DNA from: Pterobdella sp. o SKG-2022
Taxonomy: Eukaryota; Annelida; Clitellata; Hirudinida; Piscicolidae
Direction of reading: 5' to 3'
NCBI GenBank assembly: GCA_964035795.1
Contig: OZ038323.1
Span: forward strand, 2,314,744 to 2,378,743
Length of the DNA stretch: 64,000 nucleotides
The translations under genes were made by a program, and so were the position numbers. The notes beneath the pieces are model-generated. The model was not told the DNA's origin and ran no database searches. It saw nothing but the letters and a program-made list of their open reading frames with translations. Below are positions 23,440-38,986 of this stretch, in pieces. How positions within the stretch are numbered: position 1 is the first letter of the stretch; each line of letters begins with the position of its first letter.

Positions 23440-25535
23440 TAAAAAGTTCAACAAAGGTCGTCTGACCCTTGGTTTGACAAGAAGTATCGTGATTCAAAAC
23501 GGCTCGAAATGAAGATTGAGCGAAGGTATCTCAAGTCCAAATGTATGTATCATGGGTTTTGCAGAAGTCCTTTTTTTAAAAGATTATGTTGGCAAAAAAA
23601 AAGAAATTTTGAAACCTGGAGCTAAGTAATAAAAAAATAAATCTCTTATTATTTAGAGTTACATAAACTAAAGTTCTGGCAGAGGCAAATGCAAACCAGT
23701 TTCTGGTGTTGAAGCAAGTTCTTTTTAGAAGTATTTGGCTGATAAGATTGAACAGTCAAAAAATTTTTGTCAAAAAACATGATTCCTCGGTTCTTTTTTG
23801 CAACCCTTGTGTTAGATTGAATAAGTTTGCTGAGATTGATGAAGATGAGGTCATACAGACAATTGAGGAATTATCTAATAAGCATTGTGCTCTAAAACCA
23901 AAACCCACCTTGCTTTTGAAAAAGCTTTTTGGGTTGATAGCCCCAATTTAAAAAAATTTTTTCAACAGTTCTTCTTCCTCAGTTTTTGTTCAAAATAAGT
24001 TCGTGCATATCTCTTCTTCGCTGAAAAAGTCCAATCTCGACACAAATGATGTATCATCCTACAGGCCTAGCTCAAATTTATCTGTTTTAAGTTAAATACT
24101 TAAAAGACTTGTTCTGGGTAGAGTTTCACTAAAAACAATTTTTTTCCTAGCCTTCAATCAGCTTATCGTCGTCACTATTCTACTGAAACTTCCATTCCAG
24201 AAGTCTATTCAAACATTTTAAAAGCAGCTGACAACGGTGAGTTATCTATCATGATTCTACTGGATCTATCGTCAGCTTTTGATTTGGTAAACCATGATAT
24301 ATTGCTGGAAAGGCTGGAAAAGTCTTTCAGCTTTGGGGATAGTGTGATAAAATGGCTCGTTAGCTAAGTAACAGAACCTTTGTTATCAAATGTTGTGAAA
24401 GGGAAACATGCATGGTGCACTCATCTGTTGGTGTCCCACAAGGTTCTATTTTCAGACCATTGTTGTTTACTTTTTTCACTAGTGATTTGGAAAATTTAGT
24501 CATGAAGCACAATTTCAGTTTCCACGAATGTGCAGATGACACTCAGATTCATGGCCATTGTAAATATGAAAATTCATTTGACCTGCAGGTAGCTTTATCT
24601 GAGTGTATAGATGATGTTGCAGGTTGGATGGAAGCCAATTACTTGAAATTGAATGTTTCTAAAACTGAAATCATCTGGTTTTCCAATAGTAAAAACGTTC
24701 TTATTCTTCCGCGTCGTTCAGTGAGAATAGTTGCAGATAACATTATTCTTTCGAGAAATGGGAAAGTCTTGGTGTCTGGTTAGATGGAGATAAATCTATG
24801 AAGACTCAAATCGAAAAAATTTTGCTATGCCGTTTTATATCCTTGAGGTGAATAATCAAGAATTTGTTCGGCATTGAGTCTTTGAAGACACTGGCATCAG
24901 CACTGGTATTGAGCCGGATAGACTATGGGAATGTTATCTTGCGGACCTCCCTAAATATTAAAAAACAGACTCCAATCTCTAATCAACACAACAGCCAGGC
25001 TCATTACAGGTACCAGATAGTATGCTCATATAAGCCCGTTTTAGAGAGATCTGCACTGGCTTAGAATTGATGAAAAGATTGACTATAAGGCTGATGTTCA
25101 AGTGTTTGATTAAGGTCCAGTCTATCTTTCAAAAAATTTTGATATGCTATCAAGTATTCCGGATAGACAGAAGCTGAGATCTGCCAATTCATTAAAAATT
25201 GTTCCAAGTATAAGCTTAAAACTACAAGAAGGAAAATTTTTTATGTGACCGGTTCTACCCTGTGGAATAACCTTCTTGAACAACTCAGGTTTTCTGTTTC
25301 CACAAATTCTTTTGGGAGAAACCTTAAATCTTTTCTTTTTTATAGATCTTTTAGCAAATGAACGTTCATATATTAGTTTTTCTAAACATTTATTTTTTGT
25401 TTGTTCATTTTTATTATTATCAATTTTTTATTGTATAATAAATAGGGGGCTCGAAAACTCTCGAAGTTAATGCCACTTTGATCTTATTCGTAAATGTATT
25501 GTACTGTAAATGTACTTTAAATAAATTTTAAGTTT
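23440..25535 (+). mobile_element. CR1-like non-LTR retrotransposon, degenerate
   Basis: Plus-strand frames, broken by stops and shifts, show the region after the endonuclease (PWFDKKYRDSKRLEMKIERR), the reverse transcriptase start (SYRPSSNLSVLS), STETSIPEVYSN, MILLDLSSAFDLVNHDILLE, GVPQGSIFRPLLFT, and the catalytic block, where CADDTQ stands in place of YADDTQ. The far C-terminus (STLWNNLLEQLRFSVSTNSF) is present. The longest intact piece is 24412-24783. A 3' untranslated part with AATAAA near 25520 follows. Inactive: many stops and a changed active-site tyrosine. Confidence 0.92.
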
Positions 25536-26210
25536 TTTTATACTTATGGGCTTAAGAAAAAAGACTGTAACTAAGTTTATGTTGGCATACCTTCTCAACA
25601 TTTCAACCCTAATAAAAACTTATATAGCGCTTCTTACGCATCGTTCAAAGTCGCTTTGCTATAGAACTAACAGAGGTATGCTCTGATTATTTTTTGTCTC
25701 AATCATTTTAAATACGTTCTTTGTAGGACCATCTAATGTGAATATACTCTCGTTGGAAAACCTAGTTCGGTTAAGGCATTGATAAGTTGGAGATCTGAAG
25801 AGGTATTGAGCATCATCTAGTTCACGGTTTCACTAACCAACGTGAATAATTATCCAACAAATTAAATTATTTTAAAACTTGATGAAGCTAAAAATTTAAA
25901 AGATGTAAAAGTTTTTCTCAAACACAGTGGTTCATCTACATCTTTCCCAGAGTATCATCTCTAACTTCAGTTTTACCATTTAGACCAGTAACATTGACTT
26001 TTGAAGTAATGCTCAGTTAATTGGAATATCAAACAGAAAAATTCGAAACCAAAAAAAGTTGGTTTCTGCAGCGAGAAAAGTATCCCTGAAAGAATTTTCA
26101 GCTCCAAACTTGAATTTTTTTAGAAAACTTTTTTTTGACATTTAGTTGAACTAAATTGTAATGAACAAAAAATTTTCAATGAATTTCAAAAAAAAAAACT
26201 AGCTACTTAC
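25536..26210. other. Gene-free stretch
   Basis: No convincing exon. A short minus-strand frame at 25925-25985 (NVTGLNGKTEVRDDTLGK) is coding-like but its phases do not fit the flanking exons. Confidence 0.35.
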
Positions 26211-26636
26211 ATCGAAACTCAGGCAAGTGCGACTTTTTTCATTGTGGCCAGTATATCGGTAAAAGATGGAGCATAGGGTTTTTTTTCGTATGCTAAAAGT
26301 CACACATCTGGAGTTCATTTGGCACACGTAAGCACACATTATTGGCCAATAAATGTTGTCTTTTTCTTCACTTGAATTCAATATTTTAAAGGAGGATTTT
26401 CTTTTCAAAGGAATTGTGTAATTGGTTTTTCTATGCCTAAAATCTTCCAAAATGAATATCAGTTTTTCATAGCTTACAACAGCTGAAGAGATGAAATATT
26501 CGGCGTCTGCAGAGATACCTAGACACACATTATGGGCAGCACAATCTATTGATAATTGAAAATTTTTTCCTTCAGCAACTTTAAAGGAAGAGTATATTAC
26601 ATAAAAAAGGAATAAATTCAATGCATAAACATTCAT
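26211..26636 (-). CDS. First exon of a secreted protein with a PAN-like domain
   Basis: An ATG at 26636 opens MNVYALNLFLFYVIYSSFKV, a signal-peptide-like start (cleavage probably near the VAEG), followed by about 115 residues with paired cysteines: DCAAHNVCLG, CAYVCQMNSRCVTFSI and TLCSIFY. The last cluster (C..C....C..F......C) resembles PAN/apple domains, which bind proteins or sugars. The exon ends at 26211 with an excellent donor (GAT before GTAAGT), phase 0. The next gene-like exons on this strand encode the FTP domain at 20755; the phases require at least one unseen exon between. PAN plus FTP in one secreted protein is plausible but inferred. Just upstream the sequence has a (TTGA)n stretch and no obvious TATA box. 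Confidence 0.55.
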
Positions 26637-27600
26637 TTTGAGAATTTCAATTTTGGATTTTCTCTTTTGCTCCTTTTATACTCACAAGTCTCAGACTGCG
26701 CGTATTCATTGGTTGATTGATTGATTGATGTATCCCAAACAAATTTCGGTTACAAATAAATGTAATTTTTATTACTAAATTATTATTATGTTTCTACTGA
26801 TCAAAAAAATTGTGCCATTAATAAATTTGAGTTTTAGAAAAATTAAAATTCATATTTTGAAAACTTTTTAAACTCTTGTGACATATTTTATTCAAAAAGG
26901 CAACTTGATGAATAATTGTTGTTAATGCCTGAAAGAAAGTATTTAAAATTTTTTCTCATTATGACTGGTTCAAAGCTGCTTCATTCCTATTGGTCAAACG
27001 TTTCAAGGGATTGGCTTCCTGTTGATCGCTAAAGCTACTTCAGTTTGATGAAGTATTTTAACACAAATCGTTAATGAATGAGTGTGATGTTTCAAAGTGA
27101 GGATGTATGAGCATAAGAATATTTAAGAGAATATTTTTTTATATTTTTTCCTTCTATTTGGTGTTTTCTCTGCCTTCCTGCTTTTGGGAATTCATAATCA
27201 ATTTTTAGAAAAATAGTGTCCAAAAAATTTTGTGCTTTTCATTACATGATGGATGCCATAAAGTCTGAGACATCCAAGTTTATTGTGTGTAAAACAATAA
27301 AGAATAAACCAATCGATACCAAAAGCTTTTTTGAATGGAAAGTTTAAAGTTTAAAATAAATAATTTCAAAATGTCTTTCTTTTGACGCACAAAGCCTCTT
27401 TTTGATTGACATTTATGGAATAAAGAAGGTTGACGAGAAATTTCAATTGAACTACAAAAAAGTTATTTATTCAAAATTTAATTTTTTTATTGATTCATAT
27501 ATGTGATTTATATAAATGAACTACAAAGTATTAAAACCAACTTAATTTTATTGAGTATTTAATAAGCGTTTTTTCTTAAAAATCAAAAAGCTTTCTAAAA
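26637..27600. other. Gene-free stretch
   Basis: Upstream of the PAN-like exon. Holds a short (TTGA)n run near 26708-26725 and AT-rich sequence without usable frames. Confidence 0.4.
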
Positions 27601-27604
27601 ATTT

Positions 27605-27715
27605 AATGTAGCGAAAACACACTGGGGAACACTAACTAATTGTCAGCCCACGTGGGATCTAACCCGGTAACTTTAGATAATTATTCTAATGTTCTACCTC
27701 TGAGCTATACTTAGA
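27605..27715 (-). mobile_element. tRNA-derived SINE, copy 2 (reverse)
   Basis: Read on the minus strand: TATAGCTCAGAGGTAGAAC, an anticodon stem-loop TTAGA-ATAATTA-TCTAA (AAT), TTACCGGGTTAGATCCCACG, GGGCTGACAATTAG and the family tail GTGTGTTTTCGCTACATTAAA. It matches copy 1 almost base for base outside a few changes. Confidence 0.85.
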
Positions 27716-27789
27716 AAATTTGAAGCCTTGTTTTGAAGCATAGTTTTTTTTATTCAAATTATGCTTCATACTTTTCTATACAAAAAGAA

Positions 27790-27890
27790 GGTTCAGGCAA
27801 AGCAACTCCAGCCCTGCACTCTACACTCTATTAACTTATTCTCTAATCACTACACCACACAAGCAAACTTGTAGCACTGTGCGACCTAGT
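27790..27890 (-). mobile_element. Possible second tRNA-like SINE
   Basis: The minus strand reads GTGTGGTGTAGTGATTAGAG, an A-box-like start, but the B box is poor. A related minus-strand sequence with GTGTAGTGATTGGTGC and GAGTTTGATTTCG lies at about 47970-48045. Weak evidence. Confidence 0.3.
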
Positions 27891-28094
27891 AAAGTTCATG
27901 TATGCTCACAGTATGGTTTCGCTTCAAAAAACACTAAAATTTTTTTCATTAAAGATTATTTAATAAGTAAATATATCACATTATCTAGAAGCGGAAAAAA
28001 CATTTAAATGTGAAAAATGCTTGTAATTTTTAAATTAATTGAAGATTTTAAAAAAAGTGTATTGAGAATGTTTTGAAATGTACGTTCACCAACC

Positions 28095-28243
28095 TTCATC
28101 TGTTTCATTTTAAGCCCATGCGTTAGAAGTGGTGTGCCACTCGCAGCATTGTTCACATCCATTTCATCAATTGCATTCAAGATTAATCTCATTTTGTCCA
28201 TACAGTCAGTATCTCTCGACAAATGTGAAACTGCATCCAAGAT
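28095..28243 (-). CDS. Orphan coding-like exon
   Basis: The minus strand reads SILDAVSHLSRDTDCMDKMR, LILNAIDEMDVNNAASGTPL, LTHGLKMKQMK after a possible acceptor (AAAATAAAAG) and before a possible donor (AAG then GTTGGT), phases 0-0. Composition is clearly protein-like, but no family is recognised. The upstream minus strand (28370-28266) has another basic frame (STEKRKRVYDKAIVQRRKKA) in the same register, separated by TGA and TAA codons. An old pseudogene or a real exon are both possible. Confidence 0.3.
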
Positions 28244-28625
28244 TGACTTTTATTTTCAAGCAATGCATTTTTGTTCATCGAAATATTTTTCTTTGAAAAA
28301 ACTTGCTTTTTTTCTTCGCTGCACAATTGCTTTATCGTACACTCTTTTTCTTTTTTCTGTAGATAATGCCATGCAAAAAAAGATGAGCAGTAACTTTGCC
28401 AGCAAAAGAGCAGAACAAACTGATGCTACTCCTCCAGCTGCTTAGAGCTAGACGCATCTGCGTCACTGTGACTCCGAGATGTGCATTGAAACGTGGCACA
28501 CACCTCCTTTTTTGCTTTCTCTGGAACAGTACGAGAATTTTATTACACATAAAAAGAAATAATAAAAACAAAAATTATAAGAGCAAACTATATATGCGTG
28601 TTATGGTGTGTCAGCTTATGCAATA

Positions 28626-28657
28626 TTGGCACATTATTAAAATTAATAATGTGCCAA
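28626..28657. repeat. Perfect 14-bp inverted repeat
   Basis: TTGGCACATTATTA, a 4-base loop, then its exact reverse complement. No U tract follows that would suggest a terminator. Possibly the tip of a foldback element. Confidence 0.8.
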
Positions 28658-29707
28658 CCTAATTATATTGGTATTAAAATTGTGAGTTTAATGGAGTTTT
28701 ATTTACTGTATTTATTGTTAATACTATGCGATCAACTTGTTTAGCCAACAGTCAGAAAAGTGAGACAAACGCGTACATTTTGTGAAAAAATTAAGAGTAA
28801 AAAAAAAAATCTCTCAAGCTGCTTTTCAATTTGAATCACGTTTCTTGTTGTTAAAAAAGTGATTTAAATCAATTCTAATTTATCGCACAACCCTGGACCA
28901 GGTCTGTGTGTTTTTGCCACATTGTAAATCAATGTAGTCACTATTAGTTTAACTACCTTTTGATTTACAACCTGCACATACTAGAACTTTTTGTGAATTA
29001 TTTAAGTCATTTTCGGAAATTCTTTGAAAGTTTGAAAATTTTGTTTCTAGCGTGAATGACATTAAAAAAGACTCAGTCATTTTCTGCAAGAACTCATGAA
29101 CTTTTTCTTTCATGTCATCGAACTGTTAAACTGGTTATATTTGCTGATGCTCCCAATTTTCCGCTAATCCTTGTTTAACTGATTTGTTTTTGTCGATGAA
29201 GCTGTAATTGAAAGCAAATTTCAAGCCAGACGTCTCAGCATCGGTAAGGAAGACAGGTTGAGACTTAGGGTAGTGTACAACTGTTGGTGACCATTGCCCC
29301 GAATGAAAAAATCCTTGAATAACTAATGTTCAGAATTCAAATATTTATGTGATAGAGTAATTTTATAAATTTTATTAGTGAGTAATGTAAATTATAACGG
29401 ATATACTGTTAAGTAGGTTTAAGAGAATGACAAAAGAATGGGATTAATATTAAAAACCGCTAAATTTGCAAAAACAACATTCTTTCTCTAGAGTTTTTCA
29501 TTGCATCCCGTTTCTCAATAAGATATGAAAATCAAAAATATAAATTTTAAAATTAAATTTTTCTTAGTTTTAGCTTTATTTCAAACGCAACTCTATTTGT
29601 ATACATATAATAAACATATTTAAAATAAACAAAATATTTTCAAATTTCTGAGTTTTTTATGTTATTGAAGCATATAGTTTTCAATTGAGATAGAAAATGT
29701 TAACAGA
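28658..29707. other. Gene-free stretch
   Basis: AT-rich; no exon recognised. It is the likely 5' flank and promoter region of the gene starting at 29708, without a visible TATA box in a convincing place. Confidence 0.4.
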
Positions 29708-32417
29708 ATGAGTTCTTTTTTTTTGAAATCTGTAAAAAATAAACTACAAGCAGAAACTAGTCATAACTTCAACGTTAAAGAGTTCCTTAGCAATGAAGAT
29801 TTAGATGATTTGCCTGAAATAAATCAAAGAATGGTTGACCAGGAGTTGGAATCTTTTGGATGGCAGTCAACAAATTTGAGAAGGTTAAAAATATAACAAT
29901 GAAAATTAATTGTGGAGTTGGAAAATAAACTGATGTGTGTAAAAAGATAACCTTTCCCAACCCAATAAACAATTTAAAATCCTCAATTTAAGTACGATAC
30001 TAAAAAGAGAGACGAGAGTTAAAAAGATACGACTAAGAGACAACAAAAAAACTTTTTTTCTTAGCCAAACCTTGATTATAGTCTTGGCCTATATGATTGT
30101 GAGAAAACCTTTGAAGTATTTTTGATGGAGCTTTCACTGTTTTTAATAGATATTTTATCACAAAAACCAAGGTTTCTGGGGCGGTAAAGTTGTACATTGG
30201 AATCTACTTCATTAATGTTTCAACTCTTCCTTTTTCTTCACAAGATCGCTTGAAAACAGCAAGTTAATATAAATTCTTCCAACTTCTTTTAAAAAATAAT
30301 TTAGAGCTACAAAAAGCTTCGTGAAATAAAATGAATTCCAAAAATCTATAACAAGTTATACAAATTATTTTTAATTCCATTTAATAACAGTTTTTAAATT
30401 TACTTCCTCCATCACTGAAAATCAATGTGCGATTTAAGAACATATAATTTCCTCATTCCAAAACTCAATACAGTATATAATTTATTCTTCGGAGTGAGCA
30501 TGGTAATCTATTCTGGTGTAATACTACATGCGGTTAAGCACACGAATATGATTGTCATGAAATATGTTTGTTTGTTTTTCTTAGTAATTAAAGTTATTTT
30601 TATTCATCAAAATTATACGTTTTATAATAATATCAATTATAATTATGGTTTTTTTAGGCTAGTGTTTTGCTGATTTTTAAACTCCTCTTAAATATTATAG
30701 CAGTTATAATTAGCTTCAGCGCCTACAACCAAGTTCGTCATACATTGAATACCAACATACAAAACATAAAATTTTTCAAATAAACTTCATTACTTTTTAA
30801 GATTTATATTGATGAGTAAATTTTTCAACACCTTCATTTTAAAACTAAAACTATGTAATATTTTGTTTGGAACCAGGCAGACTCTCAAGTTGAAAAACAT
30901 TTGTGGTTGGAAAGAAATTTTGGGGCATTAACCACATAGTTGAAGTGTAAAAAAAAGTCAGTCAAAAACATTTAAAAAGTGTTTGAAGTTCATTTTCATT
31001 CTTCATCATGTTTTGAGTTCGCTTATATTATCTAACTTAAACCCTATCAATAAATAAGCTAATGTTTAACGGAAGTTTATCGATAAGCATATGTATTTGT
31101 TCATGTTTTTGTAGTAGTAATAGAAGTGCATCTGATCTTTAGTTCGATGTTTGCTCAACTGTCAAAGAGATATATTTTTATGGTTTTAATTATATAACTT
31201 CAATTTTCAATAATAATCATCAATGCATCTGTAAACTAGATCAAGCATGTTAAACATTGCCTCTTAGTACCAGTGCTGCGGAGTCACCAACTGGACGGAT
31301 TTGCAATCGAACAAAGTTTTAAACCCCCTCTCTCCCAAAAACTATAAAAAAATTGTGATGGATGTTTCTTGTTGTGGCAATATTTCTGAATTCGAAAGTG
31401 ATTGCACGTTTGTGCAAGACTTCTACAAAAAGGTTTTTCAAAGTTCTGCTAAAAACTTGACCTTAGTCGCACAAAATCATTTTCATTTAAGTATTTTTCA
31501 AAAATAATTTTATCGTTGTTTTGAAGTATTTCTAATAATAATTTGATGTAGACATGCAAAGAGCCCTTACTCGCCGATGTGAATCATTTACTAAAACGAC
31601 TATGTAAATTTCACTAGTTTCTCGAGTTTGCCACGGTGAAAATAGTTTAAAAGTATTTTTTATGATAAAAATAGTTTCTCATTTTCAAAAGGTTTTTGCC
31701 ATTTTATCTGTACTTCTTCTTTTTAGCTCGTACGAAAACCTCAAGAAATCTGGCTTTTGTACGTTTTTTTGCCCCATTCAAATTGTTTTATGACTTTTTT
31801 GTTTAAATTTTTTGTTTTAAAATATGATAGTCATGATGAAAATTGTTTTTCAAGGTGGAAGAAAAACTCATGGTCTCATGAGTACAATGAAAAACTCAAT
31901 TAGTTTATGAAACCAACTGTATCAATGATTTTAATTCTTGATTGTAAATTTAAACTATTTTTAAAAACTGATTTTGCCAGTGCAATCTATCTTAAAAAGT
32001 GTAGTTTGGTATATTAAAAATTTTTATTTTTGGGTTTGATCTATTGAATTAAGTAAACCAATTTGGCGAGTCTGGTTTGTCAGCTTGTGCACTGTGAGCA
32101 CAATCAATATCGTTAAATACGCCCCTGGAAGCTTGTGTACGATTGGCAGAGATGTCTGTTTTCTATCATTTGATTGTATTTTGTATTTTTTATAATTAAA
32201 AATAGTGCTGATATTTAACTTATTAACTTTCTCAAATAGTAATTCTTATTCAAATATTAGAGTAAATGAATTCCATGAGAATGCTTATATATATTTGATG
32301 CAAGACATAAAAGCAGCAGCTATTATAACTGAGACAGCGAAAAAGCTAGATCAATATTGGCTAAATTTGAAGAATTGCGTTGATTACCAGAGTTTATTGA
32401 GTCTATTTGAGGATTAG
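29708..32417 (+). CDS. Unrecognised protein gene, four to five exons
   Basis: Exon 1 (29708-29883) starts MSSFFLKSVKNKLQAETSHN and continues with an acidic segment (FLSNEDLDDLPEINQRMVDQ). A 25-nt exon near 29994-30018 would repair the phase (speculative). Exon 30065-30183 reads PNLDYSLGLYDCEKTFEVFL then MELSLFLIDILSQKPRFLG, with a good poly-T acceptor and a GTAAAG donor. An 18-nt exon at 30245-30262 (SLENS) has a strong pyrimidine tract. The last exon is 32240-32417, ending KLDQYWLNLKNCVDYQSLLS, LFED and TAG. Phases 2, 2, 2 agree. No signal peptide or membrane segment; likely a soluble helical protein, about 150 residues. I recognise no family. The 2-kb last intron contains the tetraspanin-like exons on the same strand. 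Confidence 0.45.
30425..31432 (+). CDS. Tetraspanin-like protein (partial model)
   Basis: The exon 31268-31432 is diagnostic: after a CCTCTTAG acceptor it reads YQCCGVTNWTDLQSNKVLNP, then MDVSCCGNISEFESDCTFVQ, the CCG and second Cys pair of the large tetraspanin loop. Upstream, 30425-30580 encodes MCDLRTYNFLIPKLNTVYNL followed by FFGVSMVIYSGVILHAV (first membrane segment) and MIVMKYVCLFFL. The exon from 30658 reads ASVLLIFKLLLNIIAVIISF then SAYNQ, a good third segment leading into the loop. The exon linking it to the loop and a clean fourth membrane exon were not found; TCKEPLLADVNHLLKRL at 31552-31602 is a candidate continuation. Tetraspanins organise membrane microdomains. The exons lie within an intron of the gene at 29708-32417. 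Confidence 0.6.
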
Positions 32418-32522
32418 TGTTTACAAAAAAACAAGAATCAAAATTTGATTATTGGAGTTTACTATTGAAAATATTAATCTGAACAAAAAAAATCACGCAT
32501 TATAACTAAAGTATCAAAAAAT

Positions 32523-36477
<3,955 letters not shown>

Positions 36478-36561
36478 AAGAGTTTCAAAGATTGGATTTT
36501 TGTTCCAAAGAGTGATGGGCATAAGAAATGTCTAATGGAGATATAACTTTGCAAAAATAAA

Positions 36562-37816
36562 ATTTTTGTTGAAATAGAACAATAGTTGTTATTGTTAAAA
36601 ATCAATATTCTATACTATTTATTATTAAGTGATCACCTTGTTTCTTCATTCTAGCTGCATAGTTCATAAGGCTTATTAAATGTGTAACGACTTCGTCAAT
36701 CAAGTTTCTACCGAAGATGGCATGCATCGATGTTTTAGAGCTTGTTCATGGCTTGTTCATACTCTTAATTGCTCTTCCAAATGTTCCAATCATGAATATA
36801 ATAATTAGGATGCATATATTTCATTCAAAACCTCTTGTCAGAAGCTTTATTTTGACCATTTACAGCTTAAGTCTTTTTCTTTGAGGTTTTGTCGGTGTAT
36901 CTTTATAGTTTGTTTTGATTTTAGCTTCTTGAATTTGTTGTTCTAATTTGGTTGGATAGACGTTGTCAATAAATATTCAATAGAAAATCCACAAACTCAA
37001 TGGTTTGTGGTGAGCGTAAATGTGACATAAAAATAAGCGCGACAAATGCATGAATGATTAGTGTTATTGATTCAAGAGTAGCTTTAAGCACAAGCATGGT
37101 CTACAACTACTCTTAGACTATCATGTTGAATAACTTATATATTAGTCTGTGAGTTCATTTAGAACTTTAAAGAACCTGCTACTCTACTGCCAGTTTGAAC
37201 TATGAATTTGTAATATTCCACATCTTATTACATCTAATCTCATTTTCATCATTTCTCTCGACATTTGGCTGTGTGTTTCTATTAATTAAAGCTATCAAAA
37301 GTTCATTTGAAAGCGTTTTCATGATTATAATGAAATTTTTCATTTTATATTATCACAATTTCACTACGAAAGCTAAATATTCTAATAAATTTCTCCAACT
37401 TCTTAATATGTTCGAATTAAATCGACAAAAAATGTGACGGAAAACGACTGAAAGAGAGATGGTTATAATATTGAATGTCGATAATTTATTTTTTCAGTTA
37501 TTTCAAACGTTAAAACCATAAATATGAGATAGATACTTTTGAGAAATACAGAGATCTTTTTAAAGTTCAAAAAAGCCCATTCTTCATGGAAATGCTCATT
37601 TAGCAGGAAGTCAATAAACAAACAAGGCATTTTTTATGCATCATGCCTCAGTTTTGATTGTTTGCATATCCCTAGAGATCGTCGCTATTTACTCATTGTT
37701 TAGCGCTTAACACCTTATATATGTTTGGGCTCTCGCCTTAGAAACAAAAATTATAACGGAAATATTGAAAAATTTGTTAATTTATTATTTAAAAACTTAT
37801 TGAAACTTGAGAAAAC
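36562..37816. other. Intergenic region between APP and the Ly6 gene
   Basis: No exon recognised. A plus-strand frame at 37195-37437 is hydrophobic but low-complexity (Phe, Ile, Leu, Ser) and has no splice support. The last few hundred bases should contain the Ly6 promoter. Confidence 0.4.
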
Positions 37817-38986
37817 ATGAGAGTGCTAGGTTTCCTTTCATTACTGGCGTTGTTTTACACTGGTAAAAACTTCCATTTCAATGTTTAATTCAAATACTCA
37901 TTTATACTTGGTTCGTTCAGAGTCGAATGGGCTGAACTGTTATTCCGGATACAACTCCACTACCTCGTCCGTTTCCAACTGCCAATCTTGCCAGGTACCC
38001 TAATAACGTCCCATCAATTCCAACCAATAATTGAGCTCGAAATTATATCAAACTGACAGACTGCAGCGATTTTTTTTGGCAGTCAAAATGCAATGACGGT
38101 GAAAGCTTGCTTGCCAGCCGCTTGTGTCAACACGGACAATGTTGTCTCGGGCAACGGTGTGAAGGTGTTGTGTTGCTCGACTGATAACTGCAACAACCAG
38201 GTTGGGGCGTTTTGAAAAACGATTCAAAATTTCAAAAAAATTTTAGAAATAAGTTAAAAAACATAATTTAAGATTTTCATTGGTTACATAATATTCAACT
38301 AAATGTGCACTAGACGATAAATACTTCGGTTTATAGTTTCAAACAACATCTTATAAGTCATTATAGTAAACTCTGAGCTTTTGAAGATTGTCAAAAAAAA
38401 TTTTAATTTGTTTTGAAACGTATAACTTCATCGTAAAGCAATAACTTTTATGACAAGATTATACTCCCAAAACTCCGATAAAAGTAATGATCTGAACGAC
38501 TCACATTAAAGTTTTTAACTCGAAAGTTTATGTACGACACAGTATTGAAATGCCCAAAAAAGGTTGTGACTGTGAGCACAGTAGTATCAGGTTCAGTCAA
38601 CCCGTTATCAGGGGCAGGTTCAGGAACTTTCAGGTGCTACAATGAAAACATGACCATCTCCACCGGCTGCAACTACTGTATGGTAAGAGTCATTTTTGTT
38701 ACTTCAGACTTAAAACTCATTTTTGAAATTATTTTCGATCGAATTTATTCAATGAAGAATTCAAATATTTTTTAAACATCTACAGAAATCGATAACAAAC
38801 TTGTTTGTGACAAGTACTGTAACAAGAAGTTGTCAGAGTGTGTGTGTGCCTGTGACAACACAGGTCTTCAACACCCAGTGTTGCCAAGCTGATCTTTGCA
38901 ACCATGCTTTCAGCGTTATGAAGTCCTTCCCACGCGCTCTTGTTTTCACATTGATGGTGGTTTTGGGTAAATACATTGTTGTTTGA
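37817..38986 (+). CDS. Two-domain Ly6/uPAR (three-finger) protein, probably GPI-anchored
   Basis: Exons 37817-37862, 37921-37994, 38060-38200, 38527-38682 and 38786-38986; phases 1,0,0,0; 205 residues. Signal peptide MRVLGFLSLLALFY. Domain 1: C22, C36, C39, C57, C62, CC78-79 and the family-typical CCSTDNCNN ending. Domain 2: C124 (FRCYNEN), the CNYC pair, C155, C159 and CCQADLCNH (171-179). A hydrophobic C-terminus (ALVFTLMVVL) suggests GPI addition near residue 178-180. Introns fall at the same place in both domains (after CQSCQ and CNYCM), supporting an internal duplication. Such proteins act at the cell surface as receptor modulators or adhesion proteins. The third exon start was chosen at CTGACAG because it alone keeps phase and Cys spacing. 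Joining exons 3 and 4 into one gene is inferred from the absence of a signal peptide before domain 2. Confidence 0.82.

Noticed and set aside
28134..28445. Plus-strand frame of 103 codons ending in ASKRAEQTDATPPAA
   Set aside because: The first half is antisense to the better minus-strand exon at 28095-28243. The end alone is protein-like, but one exon of 28 codons without partners is not enough.
37195..37437. Hydrophobic 80-codon frame
   Set aside because: Rich in Phe/Ile/Leu as expected for AT-rich DNA, no splice partner, and no polar loop pattern of a membrane protein.
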